From NCBI GenBank assembly GCA_963575745.1, contig CAUYUJ010001753.1, forward strand, positions 1-64,000: DNA of 64,000 bases, written 5' to 3'. The notes under the pieces were generated by a model. That model did no database searches, was not told where the DNA came from, and was given only the letters and a program-made list of their open reading frames with translations. This document shows, in pieces, positions 31,944-45,910 of the stretch. The stretch's first letter is position 1. Every line of letters starts with the position of its first letter. The translations under genes were made by a program, and so were the position numbers. The DNA is from Prorocentrum cordatum. Lineage: Eukaryota > Sar > Dinophyceae > Prorocentrales > Prorocentraceae.

Positions 31944-34210
31944 CGATAGATTTGATGCTTGACGCGCGCCGTGGCCAGGCCGGCGCTGGTGGAGGGCGAG
32001 GGTTCAGCTGCAGGGGAGGACAACGTGTCGACGCCGCTACCCATCCCTCGTGCTGGCATTCCCGGGCCTCCGGGGAGGCCCCCGTCGCGACGGCTGGATT
32101 CTCCTCGAACGCCTGGTCTGAAACCGCCCCAGAAGAGGTCCGGGAGGTCGCGGCACCCGTGTCGCTTTGGCCCCCATCGAGATTGGCGCCTGCTCGCAAC
32201 GGAGCGGAGGGATGGTTTTCCCCACCCGATGGGCTGGGTTTGTCAGAGTCGGAGAAGAGAGACATCTGGGGGCCCCGAACGGCGCGGTGACCACACTGAC
32301 TGTGTGGTGAGGCAGTGCGGGTTAGGAGTGACCGCACGGTTTTGGGACACTGGGGTCATGATGGAAACAAGGTCCTCTGCAACATTCCAGTCGGCGCGTG
32401 CGAAAGAATTCGGCGCAATGGCGCGGGAGGGGTGGGGGAAGGGGAGCGATGTCAGATACGGTGCGAGCGCACCTAGCTTGCGCTCTTCCCCCCCCTCTCT
32501 CCGTCTGCCTCTGTCTTCTCCCGCTCCACCCCCTCTCCCCCCCCTTCCTTCCTGGCCCTCGACGACGGCGGCAGGGAGGACCCCCAGCCGCACCTCCATT
32601 CTCTCCCTCTCGAGCCGCCACGCCAAGGCGAGGACCATCAGTCAGGCAGTGGCGAGACGTCGCGGCGCGCATACAGGCCCACCAGAGAATGCCTATATGA
32701 GTGCCAGAACGGTCGGCCTCTGCTCAAATCATAGGCCTTACCGTCCACCCGCCAACCAACTCATCGGGCTCCTCCCCTCCGCTCCCCACGCCCCACCCCC
32801 TTCCCGCTCCCAAGAGGCCTCTCTGCCCGAGGGGGCGCGCCCTTGCACTGTATCGAGGCCCTGGGCCCCCCCCCCTCCTCCTCCTCCTCCTCCGGCTCCT
32901 CCTTCTCCTTCTCCTTCTCCTCCGCCTCCTACTCCTCCTCCTCCTCCTCCTCCTCCTCCGCCTCCTCCTCCTCCTCCTCCTCCTCCTCCTCCTCCTCCTC
33001 CTCCTCCTTCTCCTCCTCCCCCCCGCCTGCCCGAGCCGCCCGCGGTGCGATGCCATCCGGTCCGCGGCCTGGGCCTGCGATGCCCATCCGATCCGATCTG
33101 GCCCGATTGATTCCGGCACTGGCCCGGGCCAGCCGGAGCCGAGGAGGAGGAGGAGGAGAAGGAGGAGGAGGAGGTGGTGGAGGAGGAGGAGGAGGAGGAG
33201 GAGGAGGAGGAGGAGGAGGAGGAGGAGGAGGGGGAGGGGAGGGGGAGGGGGAGGGGGAGGGGGAGGGGGAGGGGAGGGAGGAGGAGGAGGAGGAGGAGGA
33301 GCGATCTGGTCCGCCCCCGGTCCGACCTGGCTTCGCGATGCGGTCTGGCTCAGGCCTGCACGTCCTGCCCGCGGCGGCCCGCAGCGCTCGGCTTAAGTCG
33401 GGCCTGTCCCCCTACAGGAAGGAATATTCCAACTAGGTATAACAAAATAGTTTGGGGACGATCTTTTTTCTCAACATGGAAAACACTCTTTGAGTGTGCA
33501 TGATTATTTGGTTGACTATATTTTAATTATCGTCCCAAATCCGCCTGCAGGAGGACACGCCCGACCTAACGCTCGGCCGCAGGCGCGTCGTTCAACGTCG
33601 ACGTCAGCACCGACGGCATCACGCTGGACTTCGGCGGCTTCCCGCCACTGATCCCGCGGGTGATCGACGCCGTTCGCGGCTCGGTCGGGGCGAGGGCGAC
33701 GCGGGTTGGCGCACGAATATTTTCTGCATCATGAATCGGAGGCCTAGAGGCTGGCAGCAACATCGGTATCGGCAATTGTCTCCACCGAGGGAAGATGATC
33801 CCCGATCTCGGTGATCGTGGTACTATTTGGGTTTCTTCGGTGGCGGCTAGCTCACCAACATCACCAACGTCCAGGATCCTTGCCTTGGTGGAGGCAAGCG
33901 CTCTGAGTTGGTGCTGGTGCCACATCCCTTGCCGACCGTCGGGGACGCCGCGACGCCTGGCACAGCGGGCTGCAAAGTTTGTGCGCCTACGGTGGCACGT
34001 GGCGGTATGCACATACATCCCGGCCGCCCAAGGACAGGCCCCCCGGCGCCAGAGTTGATTCCCACATGCAGCTTGCCTGTAAGGGTCGTGTACATATATA
34101 GACACATACGAACACACGCATGTATATACGTACAAACTGCATTGGCCCTTCGCGCCATGCACCGTGGCCCTTCAGGATCGCCGCGCGGGCGGCAGGCGGG
34201 GCGCGGGAGC

Positions 34211-34242
<32 letters not shown>

Positions 34243-34359
34243 GAGAGAAAGATACCCCAAAGGGGAAGAGAACGCGGAAGAGCGAGAGAGGGCGAGAGAG
34301 CGAGAGAGAGAGAGAGACATATATATATATATATATAGAGAGAGAGCGAGAGAGCGAGA

Positions 34360-34392
<33 letters not shown>

Positions 34393-37300
34393 CGAGAGAG
34401 CAAGAGAGGAGAGACCCAACAGGGAGAGAGAAAGAGAGAGAGAGAGAGAGAAAGTGATAAAGAGAGAGAGAGAGAGAGAGAGAGAAACAAGAAAGGGAGG
34501 GGCCCAGAATGAGGTCCGCGGAAGAGGAGGAGGAGGAGGAGGAGGAGGACGAAAAAGGAGGGGGAGGACGAAAAAGGAGGAGAACGAGGGGGAGGAGAAG
34601 GGGGAGATGGTGGAATGAGGTGTGCTGCACCCGGAGTAATCGGATGAATTCCCAAAACAAGCTCCGAGGAGAGTCCATTATATAGTTCCAAGGGGCTCCG
34701 ATGAGAGCCGCAGGGCGGCCCAGTAACGGGGATGTGTGATTGCAGGCCCTGAGATGGCTCCAAGATGGCCCCAAGGGGCTCCAAGATAGTCTTAAGTCGG
34801 GCCTGTCCCTCTACAAGAGGAAAATTCAAAACATAGTAGCAAAACAAAGGTCAGGCGACGATATCATTTATTATGTGTACATGTTGGGAGTATGTTTTGA
34901 TTTTATATGTTTCGTCCAGAATCTGCCTGTAGGGGGACAGGCCCGACCTAAAGATAGTGGTAAAGCGAGCCAGACCAAACAGGTCCAAGGCACTTCCTGA
35001 AGAAGTCTCCGATGAGGCCAACAATCGCTTGTCCCGAATGATGGTTCCACGATCACCGAAGATGGTTCCACGTAAACCCGGAACATCTTCACAAGGGCTG
35101 CGCAGAACCCCAAGAGCATTCGATATGGCCCCAAGAGCGGCCTCAAGAATATGTACCACGAGGGCCCCAAGAACGATGGAAGAAGAGGGCCCCCAAGGCT
35201 CCCAGAGTGGGCGCCGAGAGAGTTCAAGAGATTATCCGCGGACCGAGGGCGAGAGCGCGATTTTTTTAAACTCAGCACCTCCCTGGTCGCAGTCCTGAGC
35301 CCCTCCTTCCAATGTATGCTGCGCGAGGTGCGAAATGTCTACTTCTTGGAAGGCAATCGCGTAGGCACGGCGCGTTGCAAGCGATGGCCGAAACATCACA
35401 GCCCAGTGTATTAAGTTTCTGACTACATCTCGTGTGGGGGAACCAAGCCAGGCATCAGGCATACGTGAGTTTGTGCATGCTAAGGATGCAATGCCATCCG
35501 TGCGATAGGAAATCCAGTCACAGCCACATGTGACCAATTGAACCTGTCGCATGTGCAGGGATCTAATTTATATGTCCGAATCTGCCGACCCCTTAGGGTC
35601 CCAGCTTCCTGGAGCAGTCGTGAGCACACAAGGGGGAAGCACGAACGGAGTGGGAGCGGAGTCCCAGTTATGGGGCGCTTCTGGGTTTTCTTACAGGCCC
35701 TTTTGGACCGTTTTGGGGCTCTTATGGGTTGTCTCGGGGGGCTCTGGCCGTCGTGGAGCTCTCTTGGGGGCTTCTTGGGGCTTTTAGGGGTTTTCTTGGC
35801 AGTCTCCTGGGGCCGTCTTGGGCCGTCTCGGGGTTCTCTTGGGCCGTCTTGAGGCTATCTTGGGACGCCGTGGGGCTCTGGAGCTGTCTTGGGGCCCTCT
35901 TGGGACCGGATTTTTCAACTATTCATTCTTATTTTAGAATGCTTTTGACTATTTTTCAGTTTTCGTCCAGAATCCTCTCGTAGGATGACTCTTCCCCCCC
36001 CCCCTCCCCCTTCACAACGGACGCTACGTGGGGGAGATGGGCAAACAATCTCCAGGCAGCGGCCTTGCAGTGGTTGTCACTGACGGGTACGTTCTGGAAG
36101 CCCGCCGAAGTTTGCCGCCACGTTCGGGCAGCGTGTCGCCGCCGAAGCGTTCGGCGTTTCACTCGGGCTTTTGGTCCGTCCCTCGGTGGCCCCCTCGGTG
36201 CCGCCTGGGAAGCCCAGTGCCTGGGGTGGACGCGGGCTCGTTGGCCCACTGGCTGTTCCTTCCGCCTCAGGGCTGCCTGGTGCGCGCCGGCATGCTCCCG
36301 AGGGTTTGCCATTGCGTGGCTGCCGGGCAGTACGCTGCGCAGAAGCAGCGACACTTGAGGGCAACTCTCTTGCACTGCTGCGTTGCCCGCAACGGGACGG
36401 ATGCAGCTCGACGGGTCGCCAGCCAAAGCTCACGTCCGTGGAGCTCCTCCTCCTCCTCCTCCTCCTCCTCCTCCTCCTCCTCCTCCTCCTCCTCCTCCTC
36501 CTCCTCCTCCTCCCCCCTCCCCCTTCTCCTCCTCCTCCTCCTCCTCCTCCTCCTCCTCCTCCTCCTCCTGCCTCCTCCTCCTCTCTCCATTTTCCTTTTT
36601 AGGTGGCCGAGGTCAAGGGCCTCGAGGCCCGCCTCGCCCTCCGGGCCGCGGCCCCCGCCTCCCCTCGTTCCCTTGCTCCCCTCGTCGCGGGCTGCGTGCA
36701 GCAGCTGCTGCTGCTGACCCGTCATCCCGCACATTCCCGCACACTCCCCCCCCTTTCCGCCGAAGGAGAGGGAAGGGGAAGCCCAGCGCCCGCGCCACAG
36801 GCAAGGTGGCGCTGGCAGGGGTCCAGTCGTCCCATGGCCATCCAAGACCCTTTGCCATCTCCCCCATGTCTCCCTGCCCCTCCCTGGTACAGCTGGCACG
36901 AGGGTGAAGACCACACTGGCTCGGGGTTAGGTGCACTTCTGCTATTCGTGCTTGGGCGCTCCTCTTCGGAGTGCGGGATTCGCCTCATTCGTGGCATCTC
37001 CGTGCGGCTTTGGGTCTTCGGCGCAGGGCCTTCGTTTGTTCTTCGCGCGCGCTCCTGCGGCCTCGTTGAAACTGCGAGCTCTGCCCGTGATTCCGCGGAG
37101 CCCGCCGATGCTGCCCCGTGGCCTGCGAGAAACCGCACGGCAGGGCGGGGCTCCGCTCGGCTAACCTGGTGCCCATGTCGATTCGATGACGGTGATGGAT
37201 GTGACGATGACGTCACTGTTGTCGTTATCATCGTCATCGTCATCTTTTCGCCCGGCTCGTTCTGATTCGATGTCGGTTTCGACGTCGGGGCGACCGTCCG

Positions 37301-40300
37301 ATCCGACCCGATTCCGACCCCGTGCCGATTCAGCCCGACCCAATGCGCGTTACGGTCCGATTGAAGTTTCCCAGTCGATGTTATCTGATCGTCGGCTAAG
37401 TTTGTTTGTCCCTCTTGCCCTCCATCCGCTTTGCTGAAACAGTGCCTGCTCTGTTCCCCGCCAGAGGGGAACTGTCGTCTTGTGCCGAGGTGCTCGCTGG
37501 CTTCAAGTCTGGAGTGGATGTCGCGAACCAGGACGGCACACCCAAGGAGCGACCTAGACCTGGCACGTGTTTCTCACATGTGTTGCACCCTCTGTCGTCT
37601 GCATGCTACGTTACTCGATGCAGGCACGTGCGAACACACAGGGTTGCACATGTACGTGTGTAGTAAATATCGTTATCGTTCGTTCCAGCTGTGTAAAATG
37701 TCAGAGCGGTTTGCCTACGGTGAATTGGAACGTGCAGGGCAGCATCGCGTCCTTCATTATCATTGTGGTTGCCGACTCCTGCCCGCAACCCCCGATTGGA
37801 TGATTGCCAAAAAGAAGAGTCCACGCCTACGGCGAGTTGTTCTCGGGTGCAACGTAAGAGGGGGAGTCGGCTCAGGGGGAGATTCGTCGACTCACAGTCA
37901 CCCATTGGTCGCCGATGCGGTCTGCTGGCCCGCCCCGCCCAGGACCGTTCGGATTCTCTACGGGGACGGGGCGGCGACGGTGGCAACGCAGCTGCCAAGC
38001 TGGCACACAGGCCCAGACCGCCAAACGCCGATCTATCGGAGATGTGTCGCCGAATCCACTTCGATGTTCCCCCCACCCAGTTGAGTTGGCATTCCCCCTG
38101 ACGTCCCCCCGGCCCTGTTCCTCCTCGTCCTCCTCCCCTTCCTCCTCCTCCTCCTCCTCCTCCTCCTCCTCCTCCTCCTCCTCCTCCTCCTCCTCCTCCC
38201 CCTCCTCCCCCTCCTCCTCCTCCTCCTACTCCTCCTACTCCTCCCTCCTCCATTCCTTTTCCTTATGAAAAACTTTTCCGTGTCGCACCCCGAGGCTAGT
38301 TTTTTCGGTAGGTTGGGCGTTTCACCTGAGACGTCTTCATCATTTATGATTCGGAAGCTTCCAAATTGACAACAGCTTCACATATGGAGGGCGGGTGGTT
38401 TTCAAAATGTGGCTCTCGCCCCGGCGCGGCGCACATTCGTTTTAAACATTTGTGAGGGCTTCACGGATTAAGGGCCACCCGGTTTCAACATGTGGCTCTC
38501 GCTTTAGCGCGGCGCACATTCGTTTGAAACAGTTGCAAGAGTTTCACGGGTTGAGGGCGTTTTGTTTCAAGTTGTGGTTCTCACTTTAGCGCCGCGCGCA
38601 TTCGTTTTAACAAATTACAAGAGTTTCACGGACTCCCCTCATCAGCGTGCCAGAGAGGGTGTTTTGAAACGATTCAGGATTACGCGGGTGCAACAGTTAC
38701 ATTGATTCGCTGTGGTGAAGTCCCAGGAATGGCGTTCTGGCACGATTGAGGATCGTCAAGACGCAACAGTCAGGTTGATCCGTGGCGTTGGACTCGCGAG
38801 AACAAAGTTGTGGCATGCTTCAAGGTCTTGAAACGGTTGTCTTCCAACGAGGCAGTTCCCGCAATGGAAATGAGCCGTTGTAGGGGCCTGCGAAGGGGGA
38901 GCTGGGAGAGAGAGAGAGAGAGAGAGAGAGAAATAAAAAAAGAGCTTATCCCACCTTCGTTGAGGACTCTTGCGTTTACACTGGTCCTCCTCCTCCTCCT
39001 CCTCCTCCTCCTCCTCCTCCTCCTCCTCCTCCTCCTCCCTACCCTCCTCCTCCTCCTCCTCCTCCCTGTCCTCCTCCTCCTCCTCCTCCTCCTCCTCCTC
39101 CTGCTCCTCCTCTCCCCGGCCTTCCGCTCCGTGTCGGATGGCCTCATTCGTGCCGGCGGTGGACATGCCCTTCCCGCGCTTCCGCCCGCGAGCCGCCCGC
39201 CACCCGCCATCCTCTCGGGGGGCGCCGGCTGGCCACGCCGACCCCTCTCACGCCCCATCCCTGGGCCCCGTGATCTACGACGCATTCTCCGACGATCGTT
39301 TTCCCCAACAGATGCTCCACCGAGGGGCCGTTGCGTCTGAATTGGACGAGTCTGGCGATGTTTCGCCACGTTGCCGCCGGCTTCCGGGGAGGACAAGGCG
39401 CCCCCGCCGCTGCCCTTCCCTCGTGTCCCCCCTTTTTGGGCCCCCTGGGAGGCCGTCGTCGCCACCGCTGGATTCGCCTCGAGATCCTGGTCAGGACGCG
39501 CCCCAGGAGAGGTCCGGGGAGAAGCGGTGTCGGTACCTTTTGGTTGCCCCAGCTTACCAGTTTGAAACATATCCCTATCCCTATGTTTGGCATCACCTCA
39601 CCTCGATGCCGATCTTGAGGACTCCCTCGGTTTCTGAGGGCCTATCCCTCAGATTGTCCTCGCTCTTTGCTCGCCCCTCTTAGGGATAGGGACAAGTTCG
39701 AGGCTGGTCACCAGCATGCCTGCACTCCGCGGCGAGCAGTTCTGCATTGGCTCGGTCCGTCGAGGGCCCGCCACGCTGCCGCCCGTGGCCACCGCGTTCT
39801 GCCGCCACCTGCACCGGGTGAGTGCGGGAGAAAGCTAGCCCCGGGGAAGGGGACGCCTCCTCCTCCTCCTCCTCCTCCTCCTCCTCCTCCTCCTCCTCCT
39901 CCTCCTCCTCCTCCTCCTCCCCCTCCCCCTCCTCCTCCTCCTCTCCTCTTCCTCCTCCTCCTCCTCCTCCTCCTCCTCCCCCTCCTCCTCCTCCTCCTCC
40001 TCCTCCTCCTCCTCCTCCTCCTCCTCCTCCTCCTCCTCCTCCTCCCTCCTCCTCCTCCCGAGGATAGGGGCGGGAGCTGTGGGGCCGCGGATGGAAGGCA
40101 GCATGCCGATTTTTTTTTGTTGGGGATCGACGTGCATGCCCACATGGCCAAGCCAGGAGGGCATCATGCGCCTGTCCTGACTTGGTGCCGCAAGACGTCC
40201 TACAGTGAGCGGCTTGAGCAAGGAACACTTACTTTTCAAAAGCGGTTTGGTCGTTCCTTAGGTTTGCATGCGTTCTGCTACCTTTTTGGCGGCGAGCCCC

Positions 40301-43300
40301 CTGGTGTTCCTTGGGAAACAAAGGGGCTTCGTTCCTTATTGCTCGTTCCTCAGGTCAGGCCGATGTTTTTGTTGGGGGATCGACGTACATGCCCACATGG
40401 CCAAGCCAGGAGGGCGTCATGCGCCGGTCCTGAGTTGGTGCCGCAAGGCGTCCTATGTCCTCCGCGTGGTCGTTCTCGCTCGCACGTCTGAGGTAGAGTA
40501 AAGGCGTGGAGCGGCTCACGCATTCTGCCCGACCCCGCCACTCGTCCTGTCGAGGTGCGAACCTATGCGTTCTTCTCCGCAGTTGCGGGATCTGAGATAC
40601 ACTACAGTTAATTCGGGTTGGCGGTTGGCGAGGGGGGGGCATTGGGAAATGGTGGGGCTACGTTATCTGATTCATGCACCTGGTTCCCACCTCGCCGCTG
40701 GGCGCCGTTCTCGAAACGTTGGCGCTTCGGGCGCCGCTAGGAAGTCCAGCTACGTGAGCTGATTGGCTAACCCCTCCATGGCTGATTACTGTACCCCCCT
40801 TGCCCCTTGTTGTCCGCTCTGATAAACATACGTCTGCGTGTAGCGCAGAAGTGCCAACGTGCATTGCACTCCCTCGCGTGGTGTGGCGCGGTCAAGCACA
40901 ATGCGCGCATGCCTGTGTGTACTGGCCTTCGCGTGTACGACCGACTGTCCCCTGCGTGCTCGATTGAGGGCCTGCGCTTGTTTTTAGTCGGGCCTGTCCC
41001 TCTACAGGAGGAATATTCAAAAATAGTCAAAAAATAGTCAGGGGACGATTTTTCTACCATTTTAACCTATTTGGAGCATTTTTTAAATTTGTCGCTTAAA
41101 ATCCCCCTGTAGGGGGACAGGCCCGACGTAACGCTTGTGTGAACCCTCATGCCTGCGAGCGTGTACGTGGATTGGCTTGCGTGCCTGGGCGTGAACGTGA
41201 GCGTGTTTTCCCGCCTGCGCCTGTGCGCTGGCGGAGAGCAAGGGGGGGCAGCGAGAAGGAGAAGGCCTTCTCGGAAGGTTCGGAGGTCCCCCGACTTTCT
41301 GAGAAGTTTTCTGAGCCTTCCCCGAAGACACAGACAGAAAACTTCTCAGAAGGTACGAGGGATTCCGAGAAGTCCCGCCGCCTTCTGAGAAGGCCTTCTC
41401 CTTCTCATTTTCCCCCCTCGCTCGCCGCCGTGTACGCGCGCGCGCGTGTGCAAGGTTGTGTGTGCGCCTTGGGTCGCACGCCGTGTGGCGGTGCATGGTG
41501 CGGATCGCAGTTGCACGCCTTCGGTGTTACGAGTGTTGGTCGCTCGCCAGGTGCGTGTCCTGCACTCTTCGAAGGACACAACACATATACATAGGCTGCC
41601 GGAGCTCCGCGCAGATCTCTTGGATCGGCGCTGGGCCCCCTGAAGGCGCCTCCAGCGCCGTCCCTGGGTCGCTTTGTGCGCCAGGGATACGGGCCCAGCG
41701 CAGATCCAAGAAATCCGCGTGGAGCTCTGAACGTTGATGCTTACGCCGTATTTTCTTCCTCTGAAGGTCTCGTTCGGTTGAGTGACCCTCTAGATCAGAT
41801 CAGGAAAAAACAGATAAACACAAAGGGTTTTGTTGGTTTTACGCCGGAAGGGGGCGTCGTTGAGAGAGTGCCTGGCACGGATGCGGGGATCGGGGTGGCG
41901 TCGGTGTTTGGAGCTGGCGGTTTGCGTGGCAAGCGCGTTTAGCTGGTCGCATGTGTTTGGAACGCGTGACGGGTGGAAAGGCCGCCCACCAGCAACTGGC
42001 AGTCCTCTGCCCGCGGGCCAGAACAAATCGCCGCGCGCTCGCAGCGTGGCGTGGGAAAGGAGGTTGGGAAGAGAGCGCGAGTCTCATTCCCAAGAAGTCC
42101 CTTCGATATGCAATGCAGCAAACAAGTATGTTTCTTTTCATCTGACGCACGGCCAACCGAACGAACGAGCAACTGTCTCGACGCGCAGCGTTAGCTTCGC
42201 TTTCGCGCATCCTGGCTATCTTCCGTTGCTTCCTTCGCTTCTTTCTCGCCCTCCTCTTCCTTTTCCTCTTCCCCTGCTTTGCCTTGTCCCGCCCCCCTTC
42301 CTTTCCAGCTCGGAGCTGTCACCGCGCGCGAAGAGCGCAACCCAAAGGGCGTTGCTGTAATTCCTTTGTGAACCACGAGGACTCTCGTGTAATTCCTTTG
42401 TGCGGTCTGGTTACACTGCCAACGCGGGTGGCGCAAAAAGGACTTTGCTTTGTGTACGATCGTTTTCGCCGCCCCCACAAGATCACGCGCGATTCCTTCG
42501 TGTAGAGCTTGCTTTCCCGCCTCGAGGAACGCACGGGGCCTGGCGCTACAATCACAAGGCCGCGGCGCCTGGCAGTGCGATGCTGCTGCGCCGGATACCA
42601 CGCCCAAAACGATCCTACGTGGATTTTGGCTCTTCCGCCGAATTCGCGCTGGCAGCTGGCCAGCCACATCGCCGGCCCTGCATGCCCGCGCGCGCTAGTG
42701 CGTTCTGCTGCCGCGACGCGTGCTTCTGTCAACGGATGAACAAATTGACGTTGCACGGCGGTTTGGCTGTGCCAAACCAACATGGAATGTTTGTTGGTAG
42801 CGGATCTTGGGGTCGCGTCGCCGCCGACAGCCTTGCCACGCCATACATGTCAACTGCATCCTAGAGCACGGCCGTGCATCAACCCTGGTTCAGAGCGGTG
42901 GGGATCCAGTGGCATGTGTGCACATGCGTTGCACCGATGGTAGTGCCAAAACCTTTTGTGTGACATTCCTTTGTGTGTGTTTTTCTGGCTCCTACTAGAG
43001 GGTCCTCGGCTTTGGGCGGGTCAGCTTGCAGTCGAGTTGAACGAGACTTCTTACAGTCGAGGTCGCGCAATCAGAACTTATCTTTTTTTTCACATCCTGC
43101 CCTACTTCTTCCTTCCTGTCGCTCCCTCCCTTCCATTTTCCCCTCCCCCCTCTGCCTCGTACCCATTCTCCAGCAGTGCGACCGATTTCCAGAGGCGGTG
43201 CGAGGGGCAGGTGTGTAAAAACTGTCGGGGTCAAGACGGGCCCATTCAATTTTCAGTTTTCTGGTCTGTCCGTCACGGTTTCATATTCAATGTTGTTCAT

Positions 43301-45727
43301 CATCCGCTTGGGCCCAGCGCCGATCCAAGTAATCCGCGTGGAACTCCGAACGTTTCTATTAATTCGAGTTGCTTTCCTCTGTACGGTGGGGGCTTTGCTT
43401 GAGGAGTGTGCTTCCGAAGCTTCAGACCCTGGAGTATTTTTTATCTGACAAGGGCGGTCCTGATATCCATGGCCAAGCCTCAATTGGTGACCCCAACAAG
43501 TTTTCAAACCCTGGATTCCTTATCCAATGGTGCCTTATTCAATGCCCTCACCGTAGAGTGGCCCGCCCGTTGCACGTGCTGCACCACTCGTTTTCGCGCC
43601 TGCTCGCCATGGTCGACCCCTCATCCGTTATTTTTGCACGGCCGTGGCTGGAGCGCGACCGGCCGACGTTCGGATGCAATTTAGCCCGCGCGCCCTGCCA
43701 GCTCTCTACCGCCTGATGATTCATTCCACGTCGACGAGGAGGTAACTAAGCGCGCGCGTGTGCGTGTATGTGTTCTCTGAGTGTTCGGGAGGGTTAAACG
43801 CGTGCGCGCGACGTGCTGTTTTTCCGACCTTTACGGCCTGTCGTTGCGCGAAGGGCCGCGACGCCCCCCCCAACAACAACAAAAAGTGTGTGTGTGTGTG
43901 TGTGCGTGTTGGGCATAGCTGCCCTGCTATCGGTGGCGACCGTTCTTGTTTTGCACGTCGGGAGTGCCAAGGGTGGTCACCGCTTGGGGGGTCACCTTTC
44001 TTGTGGAAGGTTTCTTGCGGACTGCCCTCCACTGTAGGTCCGTGTTGGACGGCCCTGCGGTCGTCTTGTGGGCCCACCTCCTCAATGAAATATGGCGTTT
44101 CCTGGAGGAAATGGCGGCCCTCCAGTGGCGACCCCTCTGGGACTGCCCCAGCGATGCCTGCCGTGGCCTGTCCCCGACGCGGCCCTCGGCGCGGGCGGTT
44201 CCGGCACATTGTCGGATGCATTTCTAGCCTGCGCACCCCTCGTTGGGCGAACACTCATAGGAGGAACAGGCACCCATACCTTTACCCTTCGCCCGTTTTC
44301 CCCCGTTTTGGCCTCGGAGGCCCTCGTCGGCACCGTTGGACTCGCCTCGAAATCCTGGTCAGAACGCACCTCGGGAAAGGTCCGGGGGAGCAGCGGTATC
44401 GGTACTTTTCGGTTTCCCTAGACACAGCGACGGCGAAGACCAGCAATGTGTACCTGGCTCTGCGGGCGTCTGGGCTGGCGCGCTTCGGCAGACGCCGCGG
44501 CCTCGTGCTTGGTTTGGTTCCACGCACGCCACGTTGATGGCGTCCACCACGGGTGACCCCCCAGATGAGGTAGCATGCATGGCTCCTGCTCCCTCCAGAC
44601 CTTCTCCAAAGGAGGGAGGGGCTTCTTAGAAGCCCTCTGTCCTTCTGAGAAGCCCCCTGTGGCTTCGGAGAGGACCTACAGTCAACCCGCATAGTAAGGA
44701 CGATCAACCTTCCCAAGGATACCCCTGCATCCTTGCCTCCTCGGTCCATCCTTGGCCACTCTCGTTTGCTGCGCCCCGCTCGAAAAGCTTCGAAATGGGC
44801 GTGCAAGACCCTTGCATCCTCATGGCGCATCCTTATGATGCGGGTTGACTGTAGAAGGCTTTTTGTACGAAGGCTGGAGGCCTTCTGGGTCTTTGAGAGA
44901 GGGCTCCCCCCCCGCTTTGCTGCCTTCCCCCCCCCGCGCCCGGCCCACCAACATGCCGGTGCTGCCGAGCTGGCTCAGTGACTGGTGCGTGTTCCCTCGT
45001 CCTTCATGAGCGGAAGAAGGACGTACACGTACATGCATCCACCTTGGTGTAGAGAGCACGGATTGCGCGAATGTTCGTATCACGCGGTTGGTCTCGCTGC
45101 TCGAGGGGCCGTGTTCATCTACATGGTTGGGCGCGTGCGTCCTTTCTGGGCTCCCTCGTTCTTCCGCCCCGGCGCCCGGGGCCCCGTGCATGTCCCGAGT
45201 TCTCGCCCGTCACGGGGCCACGGCGTGTTGCCGCTCGCAGCCGGCGCGATGCCAGGGGCAGTTCACGCGCCTGTTCAAGCAGTACGAGGACGGCCTCCAG
45301 GATTTCTCCGACATGCCCGTCCACTACGCGCTCGAGGAGCTGGTGGCAAGCTCGAGGTCAGATGTTTGGCAGCGGGGGGCCCTTCGGAGTCGATGTGGAG
45401 GTGGAGGTTGAGCCAGACAATGCGCTGGAGGGCAGCGAGGATCTCGCTGGAACGAGCAGGGTGAGCATGAGAGGAGGAGGAGGAGGAGGAGGAGGAGGAG
45501 GAGGAGGAGGAGGAGGAGGAGGAGGAGGAGGAGGAGGTCGATACCAGGGATCATGAAGGGGGGGGGGAAGGGGAGGATGAAGGGAGGGGTGAGCATGAAC
45601 ATGAGCATGAAGGGGAGCATGAAGTGGGCCTCAAAGCGGTTACCTCTTGTATAGAAGTTGTAATAGGGATCCGATACATCCGAGGCGACGAGTTCCCCCC
45701 TCACATGATGATTACTGTCGTGGCACA

Positions 45728-45801
<74 letters not shown>

Positions 45802-45879
45802 CAGCGGGCCTGCGCAGCAACCCCCCGCCACCCCCATGGGGCATCCGCAGTGCGTCGTCGTCGTAGTCGCCGTCGTCGC

Positions 45880-45910
<31 letters not shown>
